Assembly: GCF_003337355.1 (NCBI RefSeq)
Contig: NZ_QPJW01000003.1
Location: 489,849 to 553,848 of the forward strand
DNA: 64,000 nucleotides
Direction of reading: 5' to 3'
DNA from: Fontibacillus phaseoli
GTDB taxonomy: Bacteria > Bacillota > Bacilli > Paenibacillales > Paenibacillaceae
Shown: one piece after another, positions 36,661 through 44,942 of the stretch
How the letters are laid out: each line of letters starts with the position of its first letter
How positions within the stretch are numbered: the first letter of the stretch is position 1
Position numbers and translations under genes: made by a program
Notes under the pieces: generated by a model
Told to the model about the DNA's origin: nothing
The model's input: only the letters and a program-made list of their open reading frames with translations
Database searches by the model: none

Positions 36661-37085
36661 CGATAAACCCTCCTGGAGCATAATTCCTAAATATAATGAT
36701 TCCTTGGATCTGATTTAGCTGAAAAAACGCCATCTACTTTGCGCCCCAACCGCCAATATCCTCTATCTCAGATCGATTAGCGGGGGGTCCGGTTAATTCC
36801 CTCCTTGTCACGGGGAAGGCCCCAATTAGCAGGGAGATTTCCCGTTCATGAACCTCCGAAGAATCGGCTCCGGGTAAGGTATGAGCTCGAAAAAAACACG
36901 AATCGCCTTACTTGGCCCCTCCCGCGTGCAGACTCCAACCAAATTAACTCTCAACTCAATCCATTAACGGGAAATTCCCCCGTTAATTATCAAGGGATTG
37001 GTTACCCGGCGACAAATTGGTTAGAGCATCGCCCAGACTACGGCAGCGGGCAGAGGCTGGCGGACGATAAGCTGCGGACCGGCAG
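36661..37085. other. Gene-poor stretch with an inverted repeat
   Basis: No supported gene. Contains ATTAACGGG/CCCGTTAAT (36963-36971 with 36979-36987, 7-nt loop) and several shorter GGGAA/TTCCC dyads. Probably decayed sequence. Confidence 0.45.
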
Positions 37086-37252
37086 GGCGCCATTACGCTG
37101 ACCGAGACCGCTCCGGAAGGCGGGACCGCCACCACGGTGCTGGATATTTCCGTGAAACCCAAATTACTGTGGGGTTCTGGCCCATCGCCGGGGGGCTGGT
37201 TGTTGTTGCCGCCGGGTTTCTGCTCTACCTGTGGCTCCGTCCCAAACCGGCT
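37086..37252 (+). pseudogene. Frameshifted C-terminal remnant of a membrane-anchored exported protein
   Basis: Plus strand: GAITLTETAPEGGTATTVLD then ISVKP in one frame. After a shift near 37172 follows FWPIAGGLVVVAAGFLLYLW and LRPKPA, a membrane anchor with basic stop-transfer end. The two parts make sense as the tail of one protein. The rest is missing. Confidence 0.45.
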
Positions 37253-37389
37253 AGTACTTTATTATTATCGGCTGGAGGGGGAGCACGGCTTAATGTCTAG
37301 TCCGCCTTCCGATTTTTTCCGACTGGTAGAAAATGAATATGCGAAGATATTTGCCTCGCATTTGGTTTCGCCGAGATAACATAAGCCCC

Positions 37390-37420
37390 TTGACTTTCCT
37401 ATTGTAGGATAGTTTATGCT
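37390..37420 (+). promoter_or_regulatory. MerR-type promoter (19-bp spacer) of the ABC-2 operon
   Basis: TTGACT (37390-37395) and TATGCT (37415-37420) are 19 bp apart, the overlong spacing typical of MerR-activated promoters. The spacer holds the dyad TCCTA-TTG-TAGGA (37397-37409). It drives a cluster that ends with a MerR gene. Confidence 0.68.
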
Positions 37421-37452
37421 CGCTTTGCATAACCAATAAAGGAGTGAAAGAA

Positions 37453-38388
37453 TTGGAAGCTATTACGGTGAGAGAACTGAATAAGACATTCAAAAACGGA
37501 AAAAAGGCTTTAAGCAATTTCAACTTAACTGTCTCTCGAGGAGAAATATTTTCTCTGCTTGGTCAAAACGGGGCGGGGAAATCAACATTGATTAACATTT
37601 TGACCACTTACATCTTACCAACATCCGGTGAAATCACAATTATGGGGCATCATTTAAAGAATGAAAGCCAAAGCATCCGAAACTGCATCTCCTGTGTCGC
37701 TCAACATACCTCCATAGACAAGCATCTGTCGCTTAAGGAGAATTTGGAGTTTCAAGGCAGACTGTTCGGTCTGGATTCCGCCACCATCCAAGCTCGCAGT
37801 GAAGAACTAATACAAGCCTTTCACCTAACAGAATTTTGTGATTACCAGGTATCCGAATATTCAGGAGGGGTGGCAAGACGGCTTGATATTGCAATGAGTA
37901 TGATATCCCATCCAAAAGTTTTATTTTTGGATGAACCGACTGTTGGCCTGGATATAGAATCAAGACAGATTTTGTGGCAAATGATTAAGACGATTCAAGA
38001 GAAGTTTAACACGACTATATTTTTGACAACTCATTATTTGGAAGAAGCTCAATTATTAAGCAACACCATTTGTATCATGAAAGACGGGCAACCTCTAATT
38101 CAAGGCAGCATGAAAGAACTTAGACAATATTTCCGCGAGCCTGTTATACGAGTTGAGCTTAATACCGTTAAAAGCATTGCTGCTATTGTAGAACGTTTGA
38201 GTGCTCAGAGCGCTATCAAACATGTAAGAGTCGAGGAAAAGACATTATACATTTCTGTAGATGACAGCTCGGAAGGCTTTGCTAAAACAAATTTATTATT
38301 AACCGAGAATAATATCGGATTTTGTGCCATAGAAATTCAAAAACCTTCATTATCCGATATTTTCCTGAAATTCACTAGTACCCATTAA
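37453..38388 (+). CDS. ABC-2 type efflux ATPase (DrrA-like)
   Basis: 311 residues from TTG 37453, which has AAAGGAG 8 nt upstream (GTG 37444 would overlap that site). Walker A GQNGAGKST, Q-loop CVAQHTSIDKHLSLKENL, signature YSGGVARRLDIA (a variant of SGGM-x-R-R) and Walker B VLFLDEPTVGLD, then switch His in TTHYLEEA. A ~90-residue C-terminal regulatory tail follows, as in DrrA. With the permease at 38427 it should form a drug or peptide exporter. AT-rich compared with flanking genes, suggesting transfer. Confidence 0.9.
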   Translation: MEAITVRELNKTFKNGKKALSNFNLTVSRGEIFSLLGQNGAGKSTLINILTTYILPTSGEITIMGHHLKNESQSIRNCISCVAQHTSIDKHLSLKENLEFQGRLFGLDSATIQARSEELIQAFHLTEFCDYQVSEYSGGVARRLDIAMSMISHPKVLFLDEPTVGLDIESRQILWQMIKTIQEKFNTTIFLTTHYLEEAQLLSNTICIMKDGQPLIQGSMKELRQYFREPVIRVELNTVKSIAAIVERLSAQSAIKHVRVEEKTLYISVDDSSEGFAKTNLLLTENNIGFCAIEIQKPSLSDIFLKFTSTH

Positions 38389-38426
38389 GAAGAACTTATA
38401 AATTGATTATACGGGGAGGAAGTAAA

Positions 38427-39170
38427 ATGAGAACTTTCAGCATTGTCTTAAGAAATGTAAAATGGCGATTCAAAAATATGGAAACTATTATTATGACACT
38501 CATACAGCCGTTAATTTGGCTGCTACTATTTACAACGATATTCCAATCGGAAACGTATGTAGGAGATAATTATACGGCTTATACACTTCCTGGAATTCTG
38601 ATTCTCGTAACCCTTACATCATCCGGCATGAGCGGAATTTCAAATTACTCCTGGAAATCCGACGGAATTTTTTATCGAATATTCATCTCTCCTGTAAAAA
38701 GAAGCTCTATTGTATTAGGCCATATTTTTGATGCAGCTATTTTAACTTTTGTCGAAGTTATTATACTTTTTATTTTTTCGTTTTTCCTGTCAGTCAAAAT
38801 AGCAACTGGAATGCTCGGGTGCCTACTCATCATTTGTTTAATTTTCTTGTGCGTTTTTTTTGTAGCAAGCCTCTCCTATGCGCTTAGCATGATTTTCAAA
38901 ACAGAAAATTCCTTTTTAGCCATTGTTAATACATTCACACTTCCCATCTTTTTTGTGAGCACCTCATTGATGTCTTATGAATATATCCCGGCCGCTTTCA
39001 AAATCCCGGTATCGTTAAACCCTTTTACCTATGTTATAAATTGTATAAGGGATCTAATTTTACAAAACTCTATTAACTGGAACTCTATATTAGGTACTTT
39101 CTTATTATTTCTGATCTTGGGCGTTTCGGCATTTCTGATCGCTTTACATGTATTGAAAACCAGAAATTAG
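38427..39170 (+). CDS. ABC-2 type permease (DrrB-like)
   Basis: 247 residues from ATG 38427 (GGGGAGGAAG upstream). Six hydrophobic spans, starting with LIQPLIWLLLFTTIF. The VSLNPFTYVINCIRDLIL motif near the C-terminus is typical of DrrB/ABC-2 permeases (N-P-x-x-Y/T-x-x-x-x-x-R). 38 nt after the ATPase gene. Confidence 0.88.
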   Translation: MRTFSIVLRNVKWRFKNMETIIMTLIQPLIWLLLFTTIFQSETYVGDNYTAYTLPGILILVTLTSSGMSGISNYSWKSDGIFYRIFISPVKRSSIVLGHIFDAAILTFVEVIILFIFSFFLSVKIATGMLGCLLIICLIFLCVFFVASLSYALSMIFKTENSFLAIVNTFTLPIFFVSTSLMSYEYIPAAFKIPVSLNPFTYVINCIRDLILQNSINWNSILGTFLLFLILGVSAFLIALHVLKTRN

Positions 39171-39191
39171 ACAATGATTGGGAGGACTACG

Positions 39192-40019
39192 GTGCTAAGA
39201 ATTAGTGACTTTTCCATTCTATCGCAGTTAAGCACTAAGATGCTTAGACATTATGCTGACATTGATTTACTTCCTCCAGGCTTTATTGATGAAAGTACGG
39301 GTTACCGGTATTATTATGTACACCAGTTAGCGGTAGCTAATAAAATAAACATGTTGAAAACCATGGGACTCAGTTTGCATTTAATAAAGAAGATTCTATA
39401 TGAATATGATGAGGATATTTATTTGATGAAGTTCTTGAATAGGCAAGCGGCACAATTACAGGAGGAAATAAAAGAGAAGCAAGATAAAATATTGTTAATA
39501 AACTCCATGATTAAACACCTAAACGCTCAGAAAGACTCGTCAAAATATACGGTTACGGCGAAGAAAATTCCAAAACGACGGGTGATTTATTTACGCGCAC
39601 AAATCAAGCAGTATCAGGATGAAACTCTGTTATGGAGAAGACTATCCAGGATCGTTCATGGCCAGAATATACGACTAAGCTATCCGCATTTTAATACAAC
39701 CGTTTTTTACGAAGAAGATGTTCAAAATCAAAGGATTGATATTGAAGTCCAAAAATCCGTTTCAGGAGATTATGAAAATCTGCAAGGAGCCAATATTAAA
39801 ATAGAAAAAGAACAAACCGTGGCTTCATTTATCTATGAAGGAAATTATAACGAACTTAGTGAAGTGAATGAAACAGTCGCTCATTGGATATTAGATAATG
39901 ATTACGAATTGAACGGCTCCCAATTTAATATTTATCATATCTCCCCTGAAGAGGCTAACGAAGCTGCCAATTTATTAACGGAAATTTGTTTTCCAATAAA
40001 GAAAAAAACAAATTCCTAA
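39192..40019 (+). CDS. MerR-family regulator with GyrI-like effector domain
   Basis: 275 residues from GTG 39192 (GGGAGG 6 nt upstream; ATG 39174 is unsupported). Winged HTH MLRISDFSILSQLSTKMLRH then YRYYYVHQLAVANKI, a coiled coil (about 75-110), and a C-terminal GyrI-like small-molecule domain (about 120-270, ending NIYHISPEEANEAANLLTEICFPI). Same architecture as BmrR/BltR. 21 nt after the permease. Likely binds the 19-bp-spacer promoter at 37390 and activates the pump when its drug ligand is present. Confidence 0.9.
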   Translation: MLRISDFSILSQLSTKMLRHYADIDLLPPGFIDESTGYRYYYVHQLAVANKINMLKTMGLSLHLIKKILYEYDEDIYLMKFLNRQAAQLQEEIKEKQDKILLINSMIKHLNAQKDSSKYTVTAKKIPKRRVIYLRAQIKQYQDETLLWRRLSRIVHGQNIRLSYPHFNTTVFYEEDVQNQRIDIEVQKSVSGDYENLQGANIKIEKEQTVASFIYEGNYNELSEVNETVAHWILDNDYELNGSQFNIYHISPEEANEAANLLTEICFPIKKKTNS

Positions 40020-40189
40020 GATTATGGAAGTGTTCTCCCCGGTCTCCTTCGGCATTATCGTGTTTCTCCGATTAGTTTATGATTGGACTTGCCCTATGCT
40101 CGACGGAAAAAGCACGGCAAAATTCGCTATTGACCCACAAGGCCCTGACACCTTGGAGTAGACTAATTACCTGTCAAACGACAGAAAAT

Positions 40190-40242
40190 CCACGAACAAA
40201 ATCGCCCTCCATATGGCCGGGAAGGCCACTGGAGAGCGATTG
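40190..40242 (-). terminator. Intrinsic terminator of the CBM21 gene
   Basis: Long imperfect stem on the minus strand (AATCGCTCTCCAGTGGCC with GGCCATATGGAGGGCGATT, 40199-40241), followed by TTGTT. The stretch 40020-40189 before it contains a 45-codon ORF (40024-40161) without a ribosome binding site; nothing convincing. Confidence 0.65.
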
Positions 40243-40273
40243 AAGGTTAATGGGCGAAAATGATGCTCTTCGC

Positions 40274-41038
40274 TTAGCGGTTTACGGTGTAATTGTGCCC
40301 GTAATTGTTATCCCAGTAAGTTTGTCCATTGACGGTGTAGGAAATCGCGTACTTAATTTGCGAAACGCTGGGGGCAATATTATGGAAAGTAAAATGCCAA
40401 GCCTCTACACTGTCGTCGGAATTCGCCGGCATCGAATAAGTGGCGTCCCCTTCCTTCGTGGTTGCCCAGTTATCGGTTGTATATTTGATTTTGACCTGTT
40501 TGCTGTAGCCTGCATTTTTGACATAAACAGCTCCCCGGAAGGTGTCCTGAATTAATTCATCGTAGGCACGAAGGACATTCGGTTTCCCGAGAATGGTGGA
40601 GCTTTCAGTATAGCGGCTGACGGAGTAATTCCGGCCGTTATTATTGTCCCAATACGTTTGCCCGTTGAACTCATACTTGATGGCAAATTGGATCGTTTGG
40701 GCATTTACGAGCTCGGGATGCGTATTCTCAATGCTGTTCGTGGAAATGGCGAAATTCCATGCTTCATGCCCAGCGTCGGTTGGACCTTCATAGGAGGCGT
40801 TCGTATCGTACCATTGCCCATTTCCGGGAGTATAGTGAATCGTTACGTTTTTTTGGGGACTCGAGTTGCTGACTTCCACTTTGCCGCTGAATCCCACATA
40901 ACCAAACTTGTAAGTATAGAGATTGGCCGAAATCAGTTGAACCGGCTGGTCATTTGCAAAAGCAGACTGCGCAAACGTTAGCACAAAAATCGCCACCAAA
41001 GAAAACACCGACACAAACTTCTTTACTTCTCTTAACAT
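40274..41038 (-). CDS. Secreted protein made of two CBM21-type starch-binding modules
   Basis: 254 residues. Signal peptide 1-28 (VFSLVAIFVLTFAQSAFA, cleavage before ND). Two copies of a ~100-residue module follow, both ending in NGQTYWDNNxGxNY. The first contains VTIHYTPGNGQWYDTNASYE, the second VKIKYTTDNWATTKEGDATY. This is the CBM21/CBM53 pattern for alpha-glucan binding. No catalytic domain is present, which is uncommon. Could be a free starch-binding scaffold, an inhibitor-like protein, or what remains of an amylase. Confidence 0.82.
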   Translation of the reverse strand: MLREVKKFVSVFSLVAIFVLTFAQSAFANDQPVQLISANLYTYKFGYVGFSGKVEVSNSSPQKNVTIHYTPGNGQWYDTNASYEGPTDAGHEAWNFAISTNSIENTHPELVNAQTIQFAIKYEFNGQTYWDNNNGRNYSVSRYTESSTILGKPNVLRAYDELIQDTFRGAVYVKNAGYSKQVKIKYTTDNWATTKEGDATYSMPANSDDSVEAWHFTFHNIAPSVSQIKYAISYTVNGQTYWDNNYGHNYTVNR

Positions 41039-41167
41039 TCTCTACCATCTCCTATTTTTTGGATATACTACATTAATAAAATAGCACAGAAAATCCCAAA
41101 AATAAACTCTTTTTCTGGAATTTTCTGAAAATTTAATAGTTTTGGTATCAAATGCAATTTTGTGTTG

Positions 41168-41181
41168 GGCAAACGTTTGCC
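41168..41181. promoter_or_regulatory. Perfect 14-bp palindrome upstream of the CBM21 gene
   Basis: GGCAAACGTTTGCC, with the central CG typical of LacI/GalR-type operators, ~130 bp before the CBM21 gene start. It does not fit the cre consensus (no TG/CA ends). Confidence 0.55.
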
Positions 41182-41522
41182 TTGAGTTGGAAAGAGAGAT
41201 CGTAAGATGCCGTTCTAAGGTGACGAAGAAATCATGCAGATGTGGGATTAATATGGATCATGTCGCTTTCTTGGTTCAATCCCATAACCACGCCCGGAAG
41301 GCGTCCGCTTCGGCGCAGGCGTTTCAGGCCCGTCCTGTTCAATGATAATCTTTGTTCCGCCGCAAAACTTGCTCTCATCATTTCAATTCTCCTTGTTATT
41401 CAACCGATATTTTGTGCTCTCAAAATCTCTATCCGCCAATGAACATTGATTTCGTCCCCCTGCCAGGGGGATATAAAGAGCACCATGACATCACCGCCTT
41501 GGTACATAAAATGATAGTATTG

Positions 41523-41557
41523 AAGGCATCTCGCTCCGACGGGAGCGAAATGCCTTT
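41523..41557 (+). terminator. Orphan hairpin
   Basis: Stem AAGGCATCTCGCTCC/GGAGCGAAATGCCTT (one mismatch, 41523-41537 with 41542-41556) with a short T-run. No intact gene on the plus strand precedes it. The rest of 41182-41672 shows nothing codable. Confidence 0.5.
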
Positions 41558-41672
41558 GAATTGACCATAGCATAAACCCTGTAGTCTGTCGACAACTGAT
41601 AGCTGTTATGCGGGAATGACACCATCTTGTAAAATAAGAACTGAAAATACTTTTATAGGAGCATATAAAAAG

Positions 41673-42818
41673 ATGATGGATCATTTTAAAAGTTTGTTCA
41701 GAAAAAACTCCAGGGCACCGCAAACCAGTGAATTTATCCAAAAGGTTACTATGATGCTGGAAGAGTACAAAAGCTTGTATCCAGAGCACTGCCCTTATGT
41801 ACTCAATGAAAGATTATCGATGAGCCAGGTTGAACAGTTTGAGTCGGCGGCCGGCATCACACTCCCGCAGGACTACCGCGATTTCCTGATCCATATTGGA
41901 AACGGAGCCGCAAAGAAACGGCAGATTCCCTTATCCCTGTCGCATGCCAAAGATTGCTTGGAATCTTGCTTGCAGGAAGAGACCGGACTCGAGTGTATTG
42001 GCCACGCTTTTAGCGCGGAAAGCTGCAACAAGGCGTTTCATGAGGATTACGAAGACATGGATGAGGACATGGACGACGACGCGGCAAAGGAGCATTATAA
42101 TCGGCTCTATAGAGAAGCACTGCAAGGCACGTTAACCCTGCATAATGACGGCTGCGGGTACTATATCGTGATGATTGTTTCCGGTGAATCGGCCGGACAG
42201 TTGTATTATATAGATACCTGTCATGGACAAGGGATACATAAAGTCAGCGATTCTTTTGCCGACTACTATTTGAAATGGCTTGGGCGCCAAATACTAGAAA
42301 AGCAAGCAAGTCTGGAGCAAAATGATAAATTCGACTGCGTGATAACCGAAGTCAAGCTTGGCGGCAATGTCAGAGACTTGACCGTTACCAAATCAGAATC
42401 CCCGTACGAGTTTCAATTTGAATTTTTTTGTCCCGGAGATTTCGCCCGCGAAGGGGATTCTACAGATCTGACCCAAGCTCATGACAGGTTGGTCATCTCT
42501 TTGTATATGAAATATGAATCCTATAGTCCACTAGAGTACAAGAAGTTAGAAGGAAGCTTCGGCCCGCAGTCTCTTCAACCTGATAACTCATCAGATCGAC
42601 CTTTGCAGCTTATAGGAGCCAGGTCGGAGCATATCGTGATCGGGCAAGTCAGAAGATTATTTAAGTATAATACGGGTGAACTCTCCTTTCCGCTATATGT
42701 GGAGGGGTTGGAGCAGGAAATCCTAATCCAAGGGTTGGACATTCCCGATTTGGCGGTAGGAGACGTGCTACAGATTCAAGGCAGGTTATGCGGAGAGGTG
42801 TATCGGATTCGGCGGTAG
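41673..42818 (+). CDS. SMI1/KNR4-family protein with an extra C-terminal domain
   Basis: 381 residues from ATG 41673 (AGGAGC upstream; longer frame unsupported). The N-terminal ~215 residues have the SMI1/KNR4 signature: LSMSQVEQFESAAGITLPQD then YRDFLIHIGNG, and later GTLTLHNDGCGYYIVMIVSG. An acidic loop (EDYEDMDEDMDDD) lies near 135-150. The C-terminal ~165 residues are not recognised. SMI1/KNR4 proteins in bacteria often serve as immunity proteins to contact-dependent or secreted toxins, but no toxin gene is adjacent, so the role is open. Confidence 0.8.
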   Translation: MMDHFKSLFRKNSRAPQTSEFIQKVTMMLEEYKSLYPEHCPYVLNERLSMSQVEQFESAAGITLPQDYRDFLIHIGNGAAKKRQIPLSLSHAKDCLESCLQEETGLECIGHAFSAESCNKAFHEDYEDMDEDMDDDAAKEHYNRLYREALQGTLTLHNDGCGYYIVMIVSGESAGQLYYIDTCHGQGIHKVSDSFADYYLKWLGRQILEKQASLEQNDKFDCVITEVKLGGNVRDLTVTKSESPYEFQFEFFCPGDFAREGDSTDLTQAHDRLVISLYMKYESYSPLEYKKLEGSFGPQSLQPDNSSDRPLQLIGARSEHIVIGQVRRLFKYNTGELSFPLYVEGLEQEILIQGLDIPDLAVGDVLQIQGRLCGEVYRIRR

Positions 42819-42944
42819 GTTAAATTGAAAGGCATGCCGGAAGGAGTAAAAGGAAGTTCTCTTCAACAACTTGCGAACGATAGGTAGGGGGACCCGGTAG
42901 TCCCCCTTGGCTTCGCTGTGAACCCGATCGTACACCGTTTCCGT

Positions 42945-43787
42945 TTATTCATTGCGGCTCACACGAAAACCTTGATCGGGGCCAAAGCCATTCGCTTCGA
43001 ACTTGCCTCGAAAAGATAGCTCGCTGCTGCCGATGTCGCCGATCCAACCGCCGCCCTTCACACTCCGGAAAGAACCGCCGCTAGGATCCAAGTCGTCTCC
43101 ATACCAGCTCCAACACCACTCCCTAACATTGCCTGACATATCGTAAAGCCCTATTTCATTGGGTTTCTTGAGACCGACAGATTTTGTTTTGCTGTTGTTG
43201 TTTTCTATAACAGGCCAATTCCAGTCTCCCGACAGGTATTTAACGCCGGCGTTTCTCCAATACCACGCCACATCATCCGCTTTATTGCTTCCGCTGTAAG
43301 TGTAACTTTTGCTCGTTTGACCGCCGCCTGCGGCATATTCCCACTCCGCTTCCGTCGGCAATCGATAGCCGTCAGCTTCCGCGTTGATACTTACGGTCCA
43401 TTTTAAATGATCGTTATCGCTCTTATTGTCCGGGTCCTTTTTACTCTTATCTATATTGTAATAAGGTTTTAAGCCTTCTTTTATACTCCTTGCATTACAG
43501 TACTCCACAACGTCATACCAACTTACCGTTTCTACCGGCAAATCTTCGCCTATGAATTGGGAGGGATTGCTTCTCATGACCTCCGCCCACTCTTTTTGGG
43601 TTACCTCATATTTCCCGATATAAAAGTTCGATAAAGTCACGCTTTTCCCATAGTAGTTGGATTTTGTGTTCTTAAAAGTACCGCCCTCGACGAGTACTAA
43701 TGTATTGTTCTTTTCCGGCTTTTCGGGGGAACAAGCGCTGACAACAAACGTTATGGCTATCAGAAGAAAAATGAATAGCTTTCTCAT
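42945..43787 (-). CDS. Formylglycine-generating-enzyme-like lipoprotein
   Basis: 280 residues. Lipoprotein signal MRKLFIFLLIAITFVVSAC (Cys 19). SUMF1/FGE-sulfatase fold: FYIGKYEVTQKEWAEVM, LPVETVSWYDVVEYCNARS, GYRLPTEAEWEYAAGGG, GLYDMSGNVREWCWSW and KGGGWIGDIGSSELSFRGK. The last segment lacks the paired active-site cysteines that true FGEs use to oxidise sulfatase cysteine, and no sulfatase is nearby. A binding or structural surface role is more likely. Lies next to the xylanase gene, but no functional link is shown. Confidence 0.85.
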   Translation of the reverse strand: MRKLFIFLLIAITFVVSACSPEKPEKNNTLVLVEGGTFKNTKSNYYGKSVTLSNFYIGKYEVTQKEWAEVMRSNPSQFIGEDLPVETVSWYDVVEYCNARSIKEGLKPYYNIDKSKKDPDNKSDNDHLKWTVSINAEADGYRLPTEAEWEYAAGGGQTSKSYTYSGSNKADDVAWYWRNAGVKYLSGDWNWPVIENNNSKTKSVGLKKPNEIGLYDMSGNVREWCWSWYGDDLDPSGGSFRSVKGGGWIGDIGSSELSFRGKFEANGFGPDQGFRVSRNE

Positions 43788-43916
43788 TGATCGATCTCCT
43801 TTAAAATAATAGAAGTGGCAATATTCCTGTTGTATGTAGGCAAGCGACTTTTGTTAATGGATGGAGGCCGTCGGCCGTGAGACCGAACGGCCCCGGCAAA
43901 ATCAAAGATTAACCGG

Positions 43917-44549
43917 TTACCACACCGTTACGTTAGAACTTCCGCTACTCTGGTATCCCTCCGTCGCCAACACCTGGTAAGCCCAACTGCTCCCCAGATT
44001 CATTCCTTTACTCTTCCATGCGTTAACATGATTGGCGAAAGTGATGGCGACGTTGCTCCCGGTGTTTCTTTTTGACTGTCTTACGCTCCAGAACTGCTGG
44101 AAGGTTTGCGTGCCGTCAATGGAAGGTGCATTGTAGCGCATAGTCGTATATATGTCATAGGTTCCCCCATCGCTGGTCACGGTGCCTTTATGCGTTCCGG
44201 TAGGTCTATAGGTGCCCCAGCTATCGACAACGTAATATTCTATAAGCGAGTTTCTCGTCCACCCATAGAGAGTCAAATACGCATTGCCTGACGGTGCCCA
44301 GACCCCGGCATTGTAGTTGATGGTCCTGGATGGCGATCCGTTAGCCCAGCCTTTGCCGACAACAAAATTCCCGGTATTTTGCCATGAAACACTGTAATTG
44401 CCGCCGGACCCGTTGACCGCATTTACCGTCCCACCGCCGTCGGTCCAATTTTGCCAATAGGTATTCGCACTTGCGGTTACTGCAAACATACTGAAACTCA
44501 ATGCAACTGTTAAAAATACCGTCAAGACTTTCCTATTAAACTTGATCAT
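43917..44549 (-). CDS. xynA: Endo-1,4-beta-xylanase, GH11
   Basis: 210 residues from ATG 44549 (GGGAGG upstream). Signal peptide 1-28 ([18 protein letters not shown], then NTYWQNWTD). Single GH11 beta-jelly-roll of standard size. Nucleophile Glu in [17 protein letters not shown], acid/base Glu in [17 protein letters not shown], thumb loop with [10 protein letters not shown]. Secreted and cuts internal xylan bonds. A perfect cre box overlaps its promoter region (44690-44705), so glucose repression through CcpA is expected. Confidence 0.95.
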   Translation of the reverse strand: MIKFNRKVLTVFLTVALSFSMFAVTASANTYWQNWTDGGGTVNAVNGSGGNYSVSWQNTGNFVVGKGWANGSPSRTINYNAGVWAPSGNAYLTLYGWTRNSLIEYYVVDSWGTYRPTGTHKGTVTSDGGTYDIYTTMRYNAPSIDGTQTFQQFWSVRQSKRNTGSNVAITFANHVNAWKSKGMNLGSSWAYQVLATEGYQSSGSSNVTVW

Positions 44550-44681
44550 GCCATTACCTCCCAAATTTTTTTGTCCCTACTTTACCTACCTGCTCCTTCT
44601 TGCCATGTGTTTTCTTGAGGTACATACTAATTCTGCATAAAACTCTAATGTCACTTTTCCTTTTACCTCCTTTCATAGAAA

Positions 44682-44710
44682 ATTATAGAATGTAAACGCA
44701 TACATTTAAC
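44682..44710 (-). promoter_or_regulatory. xynA promoter with CcpA cre box
   Basis: Minus strand -10 TATAAT (44682-44687), 17-bp spacer, weak -35 GTTAAA (44705-44710). ATGTAAACGCATACAT (44690-44705) fits the cre consensus WTGNAANCGNWNNCAW at every fixed position and lies between the two boxes. The untranslated leader is ~125 nt long. Confidence 0.75.
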
Positions 44711-44884
44711 TTCTCATATTAAAGGTTTTACCTTCTATTTTTTACATAAATACACAGTTACGGAGTTGAGAAATCTGGTGCGACGGATACGAAACGCAGG
44801 AATAGGCTATGGAAAAGTTGCTTCGCACGGTTTGGAACCTCTTCATAACGGCATCATCATGAAAAAAAGCCGCCCTATTAAAGG

Positions 44885-44929
44885 ACAGCTATAAAAACGA
44901 CCCGCCAAACTTATGCTTGGCGAATCGTT
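44885..44929 (-). terminator. Intrinsic terminator of the RlmA-type gene
   Basis: Stem AACGA-N2-CGCCAA with TTGGCG-N2-TCGTT (44896-44908 with 44916-44928), followed by TTTT on the minus strand, 14 nt after the stop. Confidence 0.75.
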
Positions 44930-44942
44930 CTAACATTATTTA

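Noticed and set aside
40024..40161. 45-codon plus-strand ORF after the MerR gene
   Set aside because: No ribosome binding site and no similarity.
43860..43905. GGCCGT/ACGGCC dyads as a xynA terminator
   Set aside because: No T-run on the minus strand; the pairing is short and ambiguous.
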